The notes below the pieces were generated by a model. The model saw only the letters and a program-made list of their open reading frames with translations. It did not search any database and was not told the origin of the DNA. The position numbers were made by a program, and so were the translations under genes. A DNA stretch of 64,000 nt from contig JBDTVS010000149.1 in the NCBI GenBank assembly GCA_040007095.1, positions 4,209 through 68,208 on the forward strand, given 5' to 3'. Source of the DNA: JBDTVS01 sp040007095. GTDB taxonomy: Bacteria; Acidobacteriota; Vicinamibacteria; Vicinamibacterales; CAVVIG01. Below, one piece after another: positions 27,192 to 35,927 of the stretch. The stretch's first letter is position 1. Every line of letters begins with the position of its first letter.

Positions 27192-27309
27192 GGTCGGACC
27201 TCACAGATAAGTCGCGCTACCCCAAGGAGGCTTGAACCGGTGCCACTCGTTTCCAAGAGGTCCACGGGCTTGATTGCATGGGTCGTAGGCCCTCTAGCGG
27301 CATTTGTAA

Positions 27310-27426
27310 CGACATGCTTCTCGACAGCCTGGAAGTGTTGTGTGGTCCATTTCAACATCGGCGGCACGACGTTCGGCATGTGACCTGTCCAATCCCCTCT
27401 CGCTGAGTCGTCCTCGAGTCTGTCCG
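27310..27426 (-). pseudogene. C-terminal scar of a second Wzt-like ABC ATPase
   Basis: The minus strand encodes RLEDDSARGDWTGHMPNVV then PPMLKWTTQHFQAVEKHVV. This closely matches the tail of the Wzt-like protein at 9106-10440 (SLDGDSSRGDWTGHMPGVV then RPMFKWTTQY). Upstream the frame hits a stop (near 27435) and no other Wzt sequence remains. The DNA of the two tails is also visibly similar. It marks deletion of, or recombination at, a former ABC exporter gene immediately upstream of the asparagine-synthase-like gene. Confidence 0.75.
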
Positions 27427-27648
27427 TGCGACGACGAACTCAATTCCCAAGTATACTGTGATTTATTGTGGGTACGACTGCGACCTCGCAGCCTCCTAAA
27501 CTAGGGGGGTTTGATGTCCGCTCCGTTGCTGCCGAACTATCTCTTTCCGTTGATCGCGCCAGCCAGGCTCCCTGGACTGAAGAGCGCACAACGGGCGGGA
27601 TAGTATGGATTCGCCCAGTGCGTCTGGCCTCGGGCATTTCCCTTCCTA

Positions 27649-28749
27649 ATGAGTGTTCCGATGCCACAATATTTCTGCTGCCGTGTCATCCCCAGCGGGA
27701 TAGGCGATCAAATCTCCCAGTTGGCGCGGCTCTATAACGTCGGCAGAAGCTTCGGACTCGAATACCTGTTTCAGGAACTGCCTTTCAATCGATGGTCACC
27801 CGACTTCGACGCCTGGGACTTCCTGGGTCTTGGCCTCGGAGAGCGGCGAGTCAAGGATTTTCCGGACCACGAGATTGTGAGCGTTGACGGAGCGGCGGCA
27901 TCATACGCGTTGAGGGATGGCCGCTCCTTGGCTTCAGTGCTTCCCCCTGGGACGCCGGACCGGGCGATCGTGGAATTGGTGCACTCAGACCAGATGTACG
28001 GTGGCGGCATACTGGTACCGCCGTGCCATGGAATCGATCTTCGCGAAAAACTGATCAAGCGCCATGGCGAGCACGTCCTGGCTACGGGTCGTTCCAACCG
28101 ACTCTCCATTTGCGTGCACGTTCGCCAAGGCGATTGCACCTGGGTGAAAAGCGGTGACCACCACGTCTTCTTGGGAATGCGGAAGATCACGTCGAATTCC
28201 CAAGACGTTGACGTACGCCGTGCGCCGAAGGTCGATGCCTACTTTCCACTTCTGGACGCCATCGTCGCGCGCCTCCACGAATCACCCTACGATCTCACGG
28301 TGTACTCGGACGGCCCGACCAACGTCTTTCCGCTCCGACCGAGCAGGTGCGGACGGATCCTGTATGCGTTGGCGCGGCGCGACGAGCGGTTGATTGACAC
28401 ACTCAGATTGAACCGTCCAGGAAATCCATTGCAGGCGTTTTACAACCCGATGTGCGACGCGGAAGTCAGACGCGGGTACGATCGAGCCAAGGACGATTTG
28501 CAACGGCTTGCGGCTCGATATGAGCACTCGAGCCTCGTCATCGGCACCGGCAAGGAACTCACCGCCGCCGCGATCCTCGCATTCGCTTCCGCCGACGTCG
28601 CGGTGCTTGCGCGCAATCCTCAGGTGTTTCCTTTGCTCGGTCTTGGCGACCCGCACAACCAAGCAGTGCTCCTGATCGCCACGTCGATCGAGGAGAACAT
28701 CAAGCGCCTGGACCACATGTTGGCGAGGCGATCGCCGGCTCGGCCGTGA
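27649..28749 (+). CDS. Putative fucosyltransferase-like (GT-B) glycosyltransferase
   Basis: 366 residues. The motif SICVHVRQGDCTW resembles the HxRxGD donor-binding motif of alpha-1,2/alpha-1,6 fucosyltransferases and NodZ. The N-terminus CRVIPSGIGDQISQLARLYN looks like the acceptor-side Rossmann start of that fold, and SLVIGTGKELTAAAILAFAS fits the closing helix region. It is the only gene on the plus strand between 24.3 and 35.9 kb, so it is probably an independent transcription unit. The family assignment rests on short motifs only. A different GT-B or a related dehydrating enzyme is possible. Confidence 0.55.
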   Translation: MSVPMPQYFCCRVIPSGIGDQISQLARLYNVGRSFGLEYLFQELPFNRWSPDFDAWDFLGLGLGERRVKDFPDHEIVSVDGAAASYALRDGRSLASVLPPGTPDRAIVELVHSDQMYGGGILVPPCHGIDLREKLIKRHGEHVLATGRSNRLSICVHVRQGDCTWVKSGDHHVFLGMRKITSNSQDVDVRRAPKVDAYFPLLDAIVARLHESPYDLTVYSDGPTNVFPLRPSRCGRILYALARRDERLIDTLRLNRPGNPLQAFYNPMCDAEVRRGYDRAKDDLQRLAARYEHSSLVIGTGKELTAAAILAFASADVAVLARNPQVFPLLGLGDPHNQAVLLIATSIEENIKRLDHMLARRSPARP

Positions 28750-28971
28750 GTCGGCCACGCCCGCTGGCGGGATGACTGGGAGGGGCTCCAGATCCGAGGG
28801 TCGCTGATGGCCTACCAACCTGTGCGGCGCGCCGCCTCGCCGGCTCGCCCCAACTCCTGCACTCTTGCACTCTCAACACCTCCAACCTGCCTGGACGGCT
28901 GAAGGAAGACGGCCGGATCGGTTGAATGCCTCCGTTGACGAAGTGTTCAAGCGGAATTGCGGATGATCCGT

Positions 28972-29742
28972 CTAATCCAAGAGCGCCGCGCCTGTGTCGA
29001 ATTGCATTTCGAGAATCCGGTAGCCGTGGCGAACCAGAAGAGTCTTGCAGGCATGCTTGTCGCTCGGCCGTAAATGCCGGTGCTCGTACCGGATCAGCTT
29101 TGGACGGATCTTCTTGAAGTCGATCAACTTGATGATCTCGAAGTCGTAGCCCTCGACATCCACTTGCAAGAGATCGATGCGGGAAACCTGATGTCGTTTC
29201 AAGAGCGTGTCCAGAGTGATGCACGGCACCAATTCGGCAACGAAATGTTCGGAGTCTGGGCGATGGAGCAGCGAGGCGGTGCCCCGCTTCCAGTCGGACG
29301 TCAACTCGTCGTCCTTGAGTCGGTACAGCGTCCGCGTTCCTTCGGAGTCTGCGATCGCGACGTTTTCCAGGGCGACACGGTCCAACTCGTTCCGGTAGGT
29401 GGTCTTCAGTCTCTCGAACTCGATCTTCTGTGGTTCCACCAAGACTCCCCGCCAGTGGTTCTTTTGGATCCACGCATGGATCGGGTCCGCCATCAAACCG
29501 TCGCAGGCACCGATCTGAATGACCAAGAAGTCTGGGGTCGCGGCTGAGAGCCGGGTGATGAGACCATCAAACTCCGATTCGCGCCGGGCCCACGCGCGTT
29601 GGATTAGCGGATTGCGCTGGTAGAAAGCCTCACACGCGAGCCATCCAGCCCAGAGCCGCGCCAACGCTCTCCAGGCGAGTGAATCACGACGGGTGTTCCG
29701 GCGCGCAACGTCCGTGATGCCGCCGATCAGACGCTCGAGCAT
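28972..29742 (-). CDS. FkbM family methyltransferase
   Basis: 256 residues. SAM motif FLVIQIGACDGLMADPIH at about residue 70, then GVLVEPQKIEFERLK, and the FkbM signature IDLLQVDVEGYDFEIIKLID at about 185. An N-terminal helical region of about 60 residues precedes the core. ATG 29742 is preferred to the in-frame GTG 29748. It lies convergent to the fucosyltransferase-like gene and 142 bp downstream of the GT14 gene on the same strand, so co-transcription with the latter is likely. It probably methylates a sugar hydroxyl. Confidence 0.85.
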   Translation of the reverse strand: MLERLIGGITDVARRNTRRDSLAWRALARLWAGWLACEAFYQRNPLIQRAWARRESEFDGLITRLSAATPDFLVIQIGACDGLMADPIHAWIQKNHWRGVLVEPQKIEFERLKTTYRNELDRVALENVAIADSEGTRTLYRLKDDELTSDWKRGTASLLHRPDSEHFVAELVPCITLDTLLKRHQVSRIDLLQVDVEGYDFEIIKLIDFKKIRPKLIRYEHRHLRPSDKHACKTLLVRHGYRILEMQFDTGAALLD

Positions 29743-29884
29743 GGGCACGCCATCCGATTCAAAAATATCAGAAACATCATACCGGGTCCGCCTTTGAAAA
29801 CGAGATCCATCCGAGACAATTCGAGAGAAGGAGAAGGGCGTCGGGTTGCCAGCGAAGCGTCGACTCGAATGATGACGTCACTGC

Positions 29885-30787
29885 CTACTGCCTCAATTGC
29901 CGATCGACCAGGTCGAGCATTCTGGTGTTTCCCGGGTCGAACTTGCGCGCGAAGAAGGGAGTATATTCGCCATAGACGCTCGTGAATGTCACCTGCTTTT
30001 TGAACAACTCAATATGCTTGTCGCCGATGACTGCGGGAGCTGGATTGGTGCTCCAGTCAGTGTAGGTGAGATTGTGGGTAATTCTGTCTTTGAACCGGGA
30101 ATTGGCAAGAATGGTTTGAAACATCGCTTCGTCAGCACAGAGACAGGTCTTGAAGAATCCCTCGTACCTCGGGTCTTCTTCAAGCGTCGATAACACGTGC
30201 ATGACTGCCGCTCTGGTCAATGCAAACCATGAGGATCCCGCGTAGAGTTCGAATGGAATCGTTTTCTTCTTCCAGGCGACGCGTACGGCAGCTTCTGTCA
30301 GCCGCAAGCCGTAGCTCTTGGCGCTTCTGGCTCTTCTGTCATATTCAAAGTAATGCGATTCAAATCTCGAGAGGGGTTTGTGCGCCGTGGGAACTTTACA
30401 GGTGCTGATGAATTCGTTGCCACTCGAAAGGAGATCGTAGAGGAATTGCCTGGGTCTGATCGGATAGTCCGCTCCACTGATGAGTATGTAGTAGTCAGAG
30501 TGAAATTCGATCGCTCGCTGCAAAAGACTCACTTCAGCCTGCGTTTGGCTGTAACAAGCCCAGTTAACGTCGCTGCGGTCGCTCAGGACCGCGACATTGG
30601 TAAGATGACTGACATAATTGCGGTCAGCCTTTTTGTCGACGTGCACGTAGAACGCGCTGTTGTCATCATTCAAGGATGCGATCAGCCTATCCAAGAAATC
30701 CAGACCTGAATGTGCCATTATCAGGTAGGCGATTCTAACCGGTGGGTGTCCGGTGTTCTCTTCTTGGGACTGGTTCGGCTTCTGCAT
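29885..30787 (-). CDS. Core-2/I-branching beta-1,6-N-acetylglucosaminyltransferase family protein (GT14)
   Basis: 300 residues with the GT14 pattern: RIAYLIMAHSGLDFLDRLI at the N-terminus, SAFYVHVDKKADRNY, YYILISGADYPIRPRQFLYD, and ELYAGSSWFALTRAAVMHVL. In eukaryotes this family makes branches on glycans; bacterial members occur in capsule loci. The base composition is lower in GC than most neighbours, suggesting acquisition. It is followed by an FkbM gene and preceded by a GT4 gene, all on the minus strand. Confidence 0.87.
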   Translation of the reverse strand: MQKPNQSQEENTGHPPVRIAYLIMAHSGLDFLDRLIASLNDDNSAFYVHVDKKADRNYVSHLTNVAVLSDRSDVNWACYSQTQAEVSLLQRAIEFHSDYYILISGADYPIRPRQFLYDLLSSGNEFISTCKVPTAHKPLSRFESHYFEYDRRARSAKSYGLRLTEAAVRVAWKKKTIPFELYAGSSWFALTRAAVMHVLSTLEEDPRYEGFFKTCLCADEAMFQTILANSRFKDRITHNLTYTDWSTNPAPAVIGDKHIELFKKQVTFTSVYGEYTPFFARKFDPGNTRMLDLVDRQLRQ

Positions 30788-30839
30788 CGTCGTGGCTCAG
30801 CATGAAAAAGAAGTGTCGCCATTCGGGCGGCGCCGTTGT

Positions 30840-32069
30840 TCAGAGCTCTGCTGCCGACCAACGAAAAGCGCCGCTGGTCGGATTTGCATCGATCGGCGAT
30901 GCTCGATTGCGTCCCTCGTAGATCGCGATGTAGTCATGAATCCGGTCTTTCCACAGAAACCTGGCCATCAGCGTTTCGTACGCCTGAACGCCAAGTCGTT
31001 CGGCGAGCTCAGGGTTTCGTAACAGCGCCAGGATGTGTGCTGCCATACCCGCAGGGTCGTCTGGCTCGACCAGCACCCCGTTGACGCCGTTGGTGATGAT
31101 TTCGGGAACGCCCCCGACGCGGGTGCAGACGATGGCCCTCTTATGGTACGCGGCCTCCAGCAGCACCAGGCCGAACGGTTCGGCCCTGGACGGCAGTACG
31201 AAGAGCGAGCAAGCCTGGAAGAACGCCGAGACGTCGCCGTGGGCTACGCTGCCGACGAACACGACGCGACGTTCGATGCCGAGCGTTTGCGCCAGCGATT
31301 TGTGTTCCTCTAACAACGGGCCATCGCCGAGAAGAACCAACGTCAAGGTTGGGCACTCGCGGCAAATCAAGGCGAAGGCCTGCAGCAGGGTGTCGACGCC
31401 CTTTTTCCGGACGTGTCGACACGCGCAGAGCAGGAAGGGGCCGGGAAGCACAGGCGTGTGGGAAGTCGCCCCGTAATGTGAGAGATCGAGGCCATTGTGC
31501 ACGTACGTCACTTTCTGGCGTACGTCGGGGAACACCTCGATCGTCTGTCGGGCCAACGCCTCGGAGCACGCGACGATGCGGTGGGCACCTCGCATGATCA
31601 GGCGGTAGACGAATTTGGAGACTGAGCTCGACACGGTGTAGCCATCGATTTCGGCGCCGTGCACCGAGATCACGACCGGCACGCGCATCAGGCGGGCCGC
31701 GATCACGAGATGAATGAAGTACGCGTCCAAATAATGGCAGTTGACGACATCGATCTTCTTACGGCGGATCAGACGGGTGAGATGAAACAACGTGATTGGT
31801 AAATATGCGAGGAACACCGGGAGGCTGAGGAGCCCGCTGTTCTTGACCACTGCCGGCATCGGGCAGTAAAACGCCCGACGGCGCAACCCACTGATTGCTT
31901 CGACCAAACGCAGGTTTGTGAAGCGAGCACCGTAGATGAAATAGACCTGCCGTCCCGTTTGCTCGAGGGCGTGCACGAGATCCCGAAGGACCACCTGGAC
32001 TCCCCCGACACCTGTATCGAGTGGGCAGGTCAGAAGGACGTTCGTCACCCGTTTGGCGGAGGTCGGCAT
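30840..32069 (-). CDS. Family 4 glycosyltransferase
   Basis: 409 residues with GT-B fold. The N-terminal VLLTCPLDTGVGGVQVVLRD is the acceptor-side glycine-rich loop. The donor domain shows LLCACRHVRKKGVDTLLQAF and the EX7E motif within SRAEPFGLVLLEAAYHKRA. ATG 32069 (MPTSAKRVTN) is chosen over a longer open frame to 32276 that would overlap the upstream GT2. It follows that GT2 by 22 bp. It probably transfers a hexose in the same polymer. Confidence 0.9.
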   Translation of the reverse strand: MPTSAKRVTNVLLTCPLDTGVGGVQVVLRDLVHALEQTGRQVYFIYGARFTNLRLVEAISGLRRRAFYCPMPAVVKNSGLLSLPVFLAYLPITLFHLTRLIRRKKIDVVNCHYLDAYFIHLVIAARLMRVPVVISVHGAEIDGYTVSSSVSKFVYRLIMRGAHRIVACSEALARQTIEVFPDVRQKVTYVHNGLDLSHYGATSHTPVLPGPFLLCACRHVRKKGVDTLLQAFALICRECPTLTLVLLGDGPLLEEHKSLAQTLGIERRVVFVGSVAHGDVSAFFQACSLFVLPSRAEPFGLVLLEAAYHKRAIVCTRVGGVPEIITNGVNGVLVEPDDPAGMAAHILALLRNPELAERLGVQAYETLMARFLWKDRIHDYIAIYEGRNRASPIDANPTSGAFRWSAAEL

Positions 32070-32091
32070 GCTGAAATGTCCCTGGCCAATC

Positions 32092-33093
32092 TTAGAAGGC
32101 GTGCCGTACGAGTTGCACGGTACGGCGTCGCCAGCTAGTGTGGAACTCGCGTAGCGGGAGAACGACACGTGGCGGCAGACCAAGACGCGCCAGCGGACCG
32201 GTGTCCCGCCAATAATCGCGCTCGTAACTGTGCAGGTCAGCCACCAGAGGTTGGCGCCGCTGTTCCGGCAGATCACGGGCCTGATCCATCAGCTTCACCG
32301 CGGTCTTGATGAGCGACTGTGTCTGCGCCCAGTCTTGGCCGGTCTTCTGCTGCTCGTGAAGCCTGAACATCGCGAAGGGGATCTGGGTGTACTCAAACGC
32401 GGCGCCCGCCAGCAGGAACTTGCCCCACAGCTCGTAGTCCATCGTCCGGTGATTTGCGGCGTCGAGCCCACCGACGTCGAGCGCCAGCTGACGCGGGAAG
32501 ATGACCTCCGGCTGCACGATGTGCCCGCGCCGGCCGGGCGCGCGCCAGACGGTACGAATATTCACGAGGTCCTCGAAGTTGTGTACGCGACCTCGGTGGA
32601 CGTGCAGAGGTCGAGCGTCTGCGTCGACGTACAGGCAGTCGCCCACGTAGACGACTCCGGGTTCGAAATAGCGCCGGCTGGCATGAGTGACGAGTGCGTC
32701 TTTGCAGAGCATGTCGTCGCTGTTGATCCAGGTGGTGAACATCCCGGAGCCAAGCTCCAGCCCGCGATTGATTGCGGCGCTCTGCCCCCCGTCTGGCTCA
32801 CTGACCCACTCAGTGAGCCACGGAGAGTATTTTCTGATGAGCTCGACGGAGCCGTCGTTACTGCCGCCGTCCATCACGAAATACTCGAGATTGGGGTATC
32901 CCTGAAGAAGGATCGACCGCAGCGTGGCCTCGAGAAAGCGTGCCTGGTTGAAAGAGGGAGTCACCACGCTGATGCGCGGCCAGTCCTCCCCATTCGGCAT
33001 AGTGGGCGGAAGTGACGCACTGGCCTCAGTCCAGGGCCAGCCTGTTCTGCCGGGCGGCGGTGGCGGCAGTGTCTCTATGCTAAGGCAGTGCAT
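32092..33093 (-). CDS. Family 2 glycosyltransferase
   Basis: 333 residues. A short leader with LPPPPPGRTGWPWTE is typical of a known GT2 subgroup and supports the chosen start. The GT-A core follows: RISVVTPSFNQARFLEATLR, YFVMDGGSNDGSVELI, and TWINSDDMLCKDAL as the DxD region. No membrane segments are evident. It opens a four-gene minus-strand group (GT2, GT4, GT14, FkbM). Confidence 0.9.
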   Translation of the reverse strand: MHCLSIETLPPPPPGRTGWPWTEASASLPPTMPNGEDWPRISVVTPSFNQARFLEATLRSILLQGYPNLEYFVMDGGSNDGSVELIRKYSPWLTEWVSEPDGGQSAAINRGLELGSGMFTTWINSDDMLCKDALVTHASRRYFEPGVVYVGDCLYVDADARPLHVHRGRVHNFEDLVNIRTVWRAPGRRGHIVQPEVIFPRQLALDVGGLDAANHRTMDYELWGKFLLAGAAFEYTQIPFAMFRLHEQQKTGQDWAQTQSLIKTAVKLMDQARDLPEQRRQPLVADLHSYERDYWRDTGPLARLGLPPRVVLPLREFHTSWRRRTVQLVRHAF

Positions 33094-33275
33094 TCAGGGG
33101 TTCCTCGTTCACGTCTGCTTGGAATCGACCGCAACGTCACAGTCGGCCGGAACTCGACCGCCTGGGCAGATTGTCCGTCCAAGCAAGAATCTCACAGCGC
33201 GGTGCCGCCGGGTTGCGCTGGCGTTGCCATGGTTCAACGGCTTCGCTGGCGACAACCGGCGGGATCAGGACACTG

Positions 33276-34577
33276 TCAATTGGCCACCACTCTGAGACCC
33301 GATGGTACCGCCGGCGGCAAAGTCACCGTTGGTGGAGAGGTGTCCTGTGCTGAATATTCAAAGGCACCGATGTCAGCGGCCGCGCCTTGAGGACGGCTGA
33401 CACCAGCAAAGTCCGTCGTGACAGTGGAGAGGTTGGTACCCGCGTTGACCGCTGGACTGCCAGCTTGTAGCTGAAAGTTGTTGGCTGACCCGTTAACGAA
33501 GAGGGGATCGACGCCGAATAGATTATTCGTCTGCACCGTGCCACTGCCATTGTTTACGTATGGCGATCCAGTCACCAAATAGACAATGTTGTTCCTGACG
33601 TCTGTCGAAGACCCCTGAACGACTATCCCGGTGTTGTTCTTGTTGTAGATCGTGTTGTTCCAGATCTTGTTGCTGTTCCCGGAAGACGCTATCCCCGCAA
33701 GGCCTGAATTGGCCGGATTGCCAATTTTGATTCCATAGATGAGATTATTGTAAATCTGATTGTTGGACCCGACGTTGATGATGCCCCATACCTCGTCTAA
33801 ACTTCCCGTGCGGGTGATGTCGTGAATGCGATTGTTGCGGAGGATGTTGTTGTCTGCGGCATCTCCATCCGCGTTGTAAATCTGTATGCCCGCGCCCGAC
33901 GTGTCGTAGATGTCGGTGTTCTCGACGAGGTTGTTCGGCCCCTTGATGTACACTCCATACGACGCACATTGATAACCGCACAGGCCCGGCAAGCCGCCGC
34001 CGTGGATCACGACGTTCCTAACCTCGTTTGATCCGGTGGCTCCTATCTTGGTGTGCGCCCCCAAATCTATGGCTGCGCCGGCGCCCGTGGCTCCGGCGAT
34101 GACCTCCGCATTCTGAAATCGAATATGGTGCGGATCGTTACCGTTGTTGGTAGACGTCCATAGCCCGCCCGTTCCGCTCAGCGAGCCATCGAGGTTGACC
34201 CCGTCGAATTCAAGGTAGTGAAAGTTCCCATCAAGAAAAATAACGTGTCCCCCACCGTTGGTGGAGGTCTGTGGCCGCAGCCAGACAGACGCATCGCCCG
34301 GGTAGGCGGCAATCCGCACCTTGTTGCTCCAAGACGTTCCAGACGGGCTGCTGGTAATCCCTTCGTTGTAGTCCCCATTGCGCAGCAACAACGTATCGCC
34401 GCCGCCCCCCAGGCAGCCAATTCCAGCCGCGACAGTCAGCTTCGCCGTGGCGAGCGATTGCGCCTGCGCGCACGAATTCCCGTTGCTTCCGTTTTTCGCG
34501 ACGTAATAGGTCGCCGCGTCCGCCGCGCCAGCGGACAACGCGTATCCGATCAATAAGACCATGACCAAGTTCTTCAT
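33276..34577 (-). CDS. Secreted right-handed parallel beta-helix protein (paralogue of 20126-22480)
   Basis: 433 residues. The signal peptide MKNLVMVLLIGYALSAGAAD is followed by ATYYVAKNGSNGNSCAQAQS, nearly the same mature N-terminus as the larger paralogue. Rungs such as NNILRNNRIHDITRTGS, DEVWGIINVGSNNQIYNN and LPGLCGYQCASYGVYIKGPN correspond residue by residue. It ends shortly after the helix with a Pro-rich PPTVTLPPAVPSGLRVVAN and has none of the 88-residue repeats. It may act on the secreted polysaccharide; catalytic residues are not assignable by eye. Confidence 0.87.
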   Translation of the reverse strand: MKNLVMVLLIGYALSAGAADAATYYVAKNGSNGNSCAQAQSLATAKLTVAAGIGCLGGGGDTLLLRNGDYNEGITSSPSGTSWSNKVRIAAYPGDASVWLRPQTSTNGGGHVIFLDGNFHYLEFDGVNLDGSLSGTGGLWTSTNNGNDPHHIRFQNAEVIAGATGAGAAIDLGAHTKIGATGSNEVRNVVIHGGGLPGLCGYQCASYGVYIKGPNNLVENTDIYDTSGAGIQIYNADGDAADNNILRNNRIHDITRTGSLDEVWGIINVGSNNQIYNNLIYGIKIGNPANSGLAGIASSGNSNKIWNNTIYNKNNTGIVVQGSSTDVRNNIVYLVTGSPYVNNGSGTVQTNNLFGVDPLFVNGSANNFQLQAGSPAVNAGTNLSTVTTDFAGVSRPQGAAADIGAFEYSAQDTSPPTVTLPPAVPSGLRVVAN

Positions 34578-34917
34578 CGTGCTCGCTCTCCGCTAATCGA
34601 TGTTTCCTCGACGTATCCACCTGCGTGGAGTGTGGCTCCACAAACTTCGAGCAAGGGATGTGCCGACAGAACAACCTCAAAAAAGCTGTGCGAAAAGGCG
34701 GTGCCGCGCGGCGACTTACACTTCATGCGTGGCGATCACGACTCTGTCGGCGGGCCATATCCGCGCAGTAATTGGCCCAGCGATTCAAGGCAGAGCCGAC
34801 GGCCGCGGTGGCTCGCGATGGAACGACGGTTCGCTGACACCCCTGACGGGCAACCGGACAGGCTGGCCGGCGCATCTAACGACAGCCGGCAGGGTCGCCG
34901 GCCGCTCTTGAGCGTCA
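34578..34917. other. Intergenic region upstream of the second beta-helix gene
   Basis: These 340 bp lie between two minus-strand genes. They should hold the promoter of the beta-helix gene, but no clear promoter hexamers, hairpin or coding sequence were recognised. Confidence 0.4.
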
Positions 34918-35646
34918 TCATACGGCTGCGTTCGGCTTTTCAAGCCAGACCAGGACATGAGTACGAAGCCAGTAAATTGAGTTGAACACGGGGTACAGCC
35001 TCGGATGCAGTCTCGTGACAGCGCGGGCGATCGGGGGCGCCAGCGTCAAACGCTGCACCCGCATTTTGCCATCTGGGAACAACTGGCGAATCCGCGCCAC
35101 CGGAACACCACGCACATCCGGGTTGCGCGGGTTATTCATTGTGAAGTCGTACCACAATATGCCTCCGCCCGGGCGCAGCCACCGCCACATCGTGTCCGCG
35201 AGCCGCTGCTGATAGTCATCGTCGAGCAACGACGTAAAGACCGTCGACTGAAATACGATGTCCTGGCTGGCGTCGGCCACGACGGAGGCGGCTGCACCCG
35301 CCGCATCCCCGAGCGTAATCCGCACCGAGTCCGGCAGGTCTCTGCGCGCCCACTCGACGCTTGCTGTCAACAGTTCGATGCCCTGCAGGTGCTCCGGCCT
35401 GAAACCAAGCCGAAGAAAATCCAGCAAGTTGCACCCGGTTCCGCATCCCACTTCGAGCAGCCGCAGACCCGATAGATCGAGGCGGCCCAGACGGACGAAC
35501 AGTCCGGCGATCGCCCGCTGGCGCTCCTGTGTGGAGAGCAGTACGGCAGGGTTGAGGGCATGGTCGCGCCAGACATCGCTCTGCCGGCGTGCGTACCGCG
35601 CCTTGACGGCCTCGGCTTCATCGACGGATCTCACTTCGACACTCAT
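34918..35646 (-). CDS. Class I SAM-dependent methyltransferase
   Basis: 242 residues with SAM motif I LRLLEVGCGTGCNLLDFLRL at about residue 60, then GIELLTASVEWARRDLP. The acidic VFQSTVFTSLLDDDYQQRLA and WLRPGGGILWYDFTMNNPRN match post-I motifs of Methyltransf_11/25. The substrate is unknown, and it may act on a sugar or a lipid carrier in the glycan pathway. It is divergent from the GT4 gene at 35928, with a 281-bp shared promoter region. Confidence 0.85.
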   Translation of the reverse strand: MSVEVRSVDEAEAVKARYARRQSDVWRDHALNPAVLLSTQERQRAIAGLFVRLGRLDLSGLRLLEVGCGTGCNLLDFLRLGFRPEHLQGIELLTASVEWARRDLPDSVRITLGDAAGAAASVVADASQDIVFQSTVFTSLLDDDYQQRLADTMWRWLRPGGGILWYDFTMNNPRNPDVRGVPVARIRQLFPDGKMRVQRLTLAPPIARAVTRLHPRLYPVFNSIYWLRTHVLVWLEKPNAAV

Positions 35647-35927
35647 CGCGTGCTTTCTTCAACGCAGGAATCGGAGGCGCCCAACCGACTGGTCGGACAC
35701 AGGCCCTGTGGCTCCTCCGGTAAGGCAAAATGACGCTCCGAGCGATTGCGGCCGGCAGTTCGGGTCACGTTCGGATGATTCCTCGCCAGCAACCCCACCT
35801 CCAAATCTCCGTCCAGTCGACGCCAGCGAGGGAATGGGAAGCCGCACGCCACCATTTGGGTTAACATGATGCCCACTCCGAGGCGCACTGGCAAGACGAG
35901 CGAGAAACACGCGAGTCATCAGACAGC

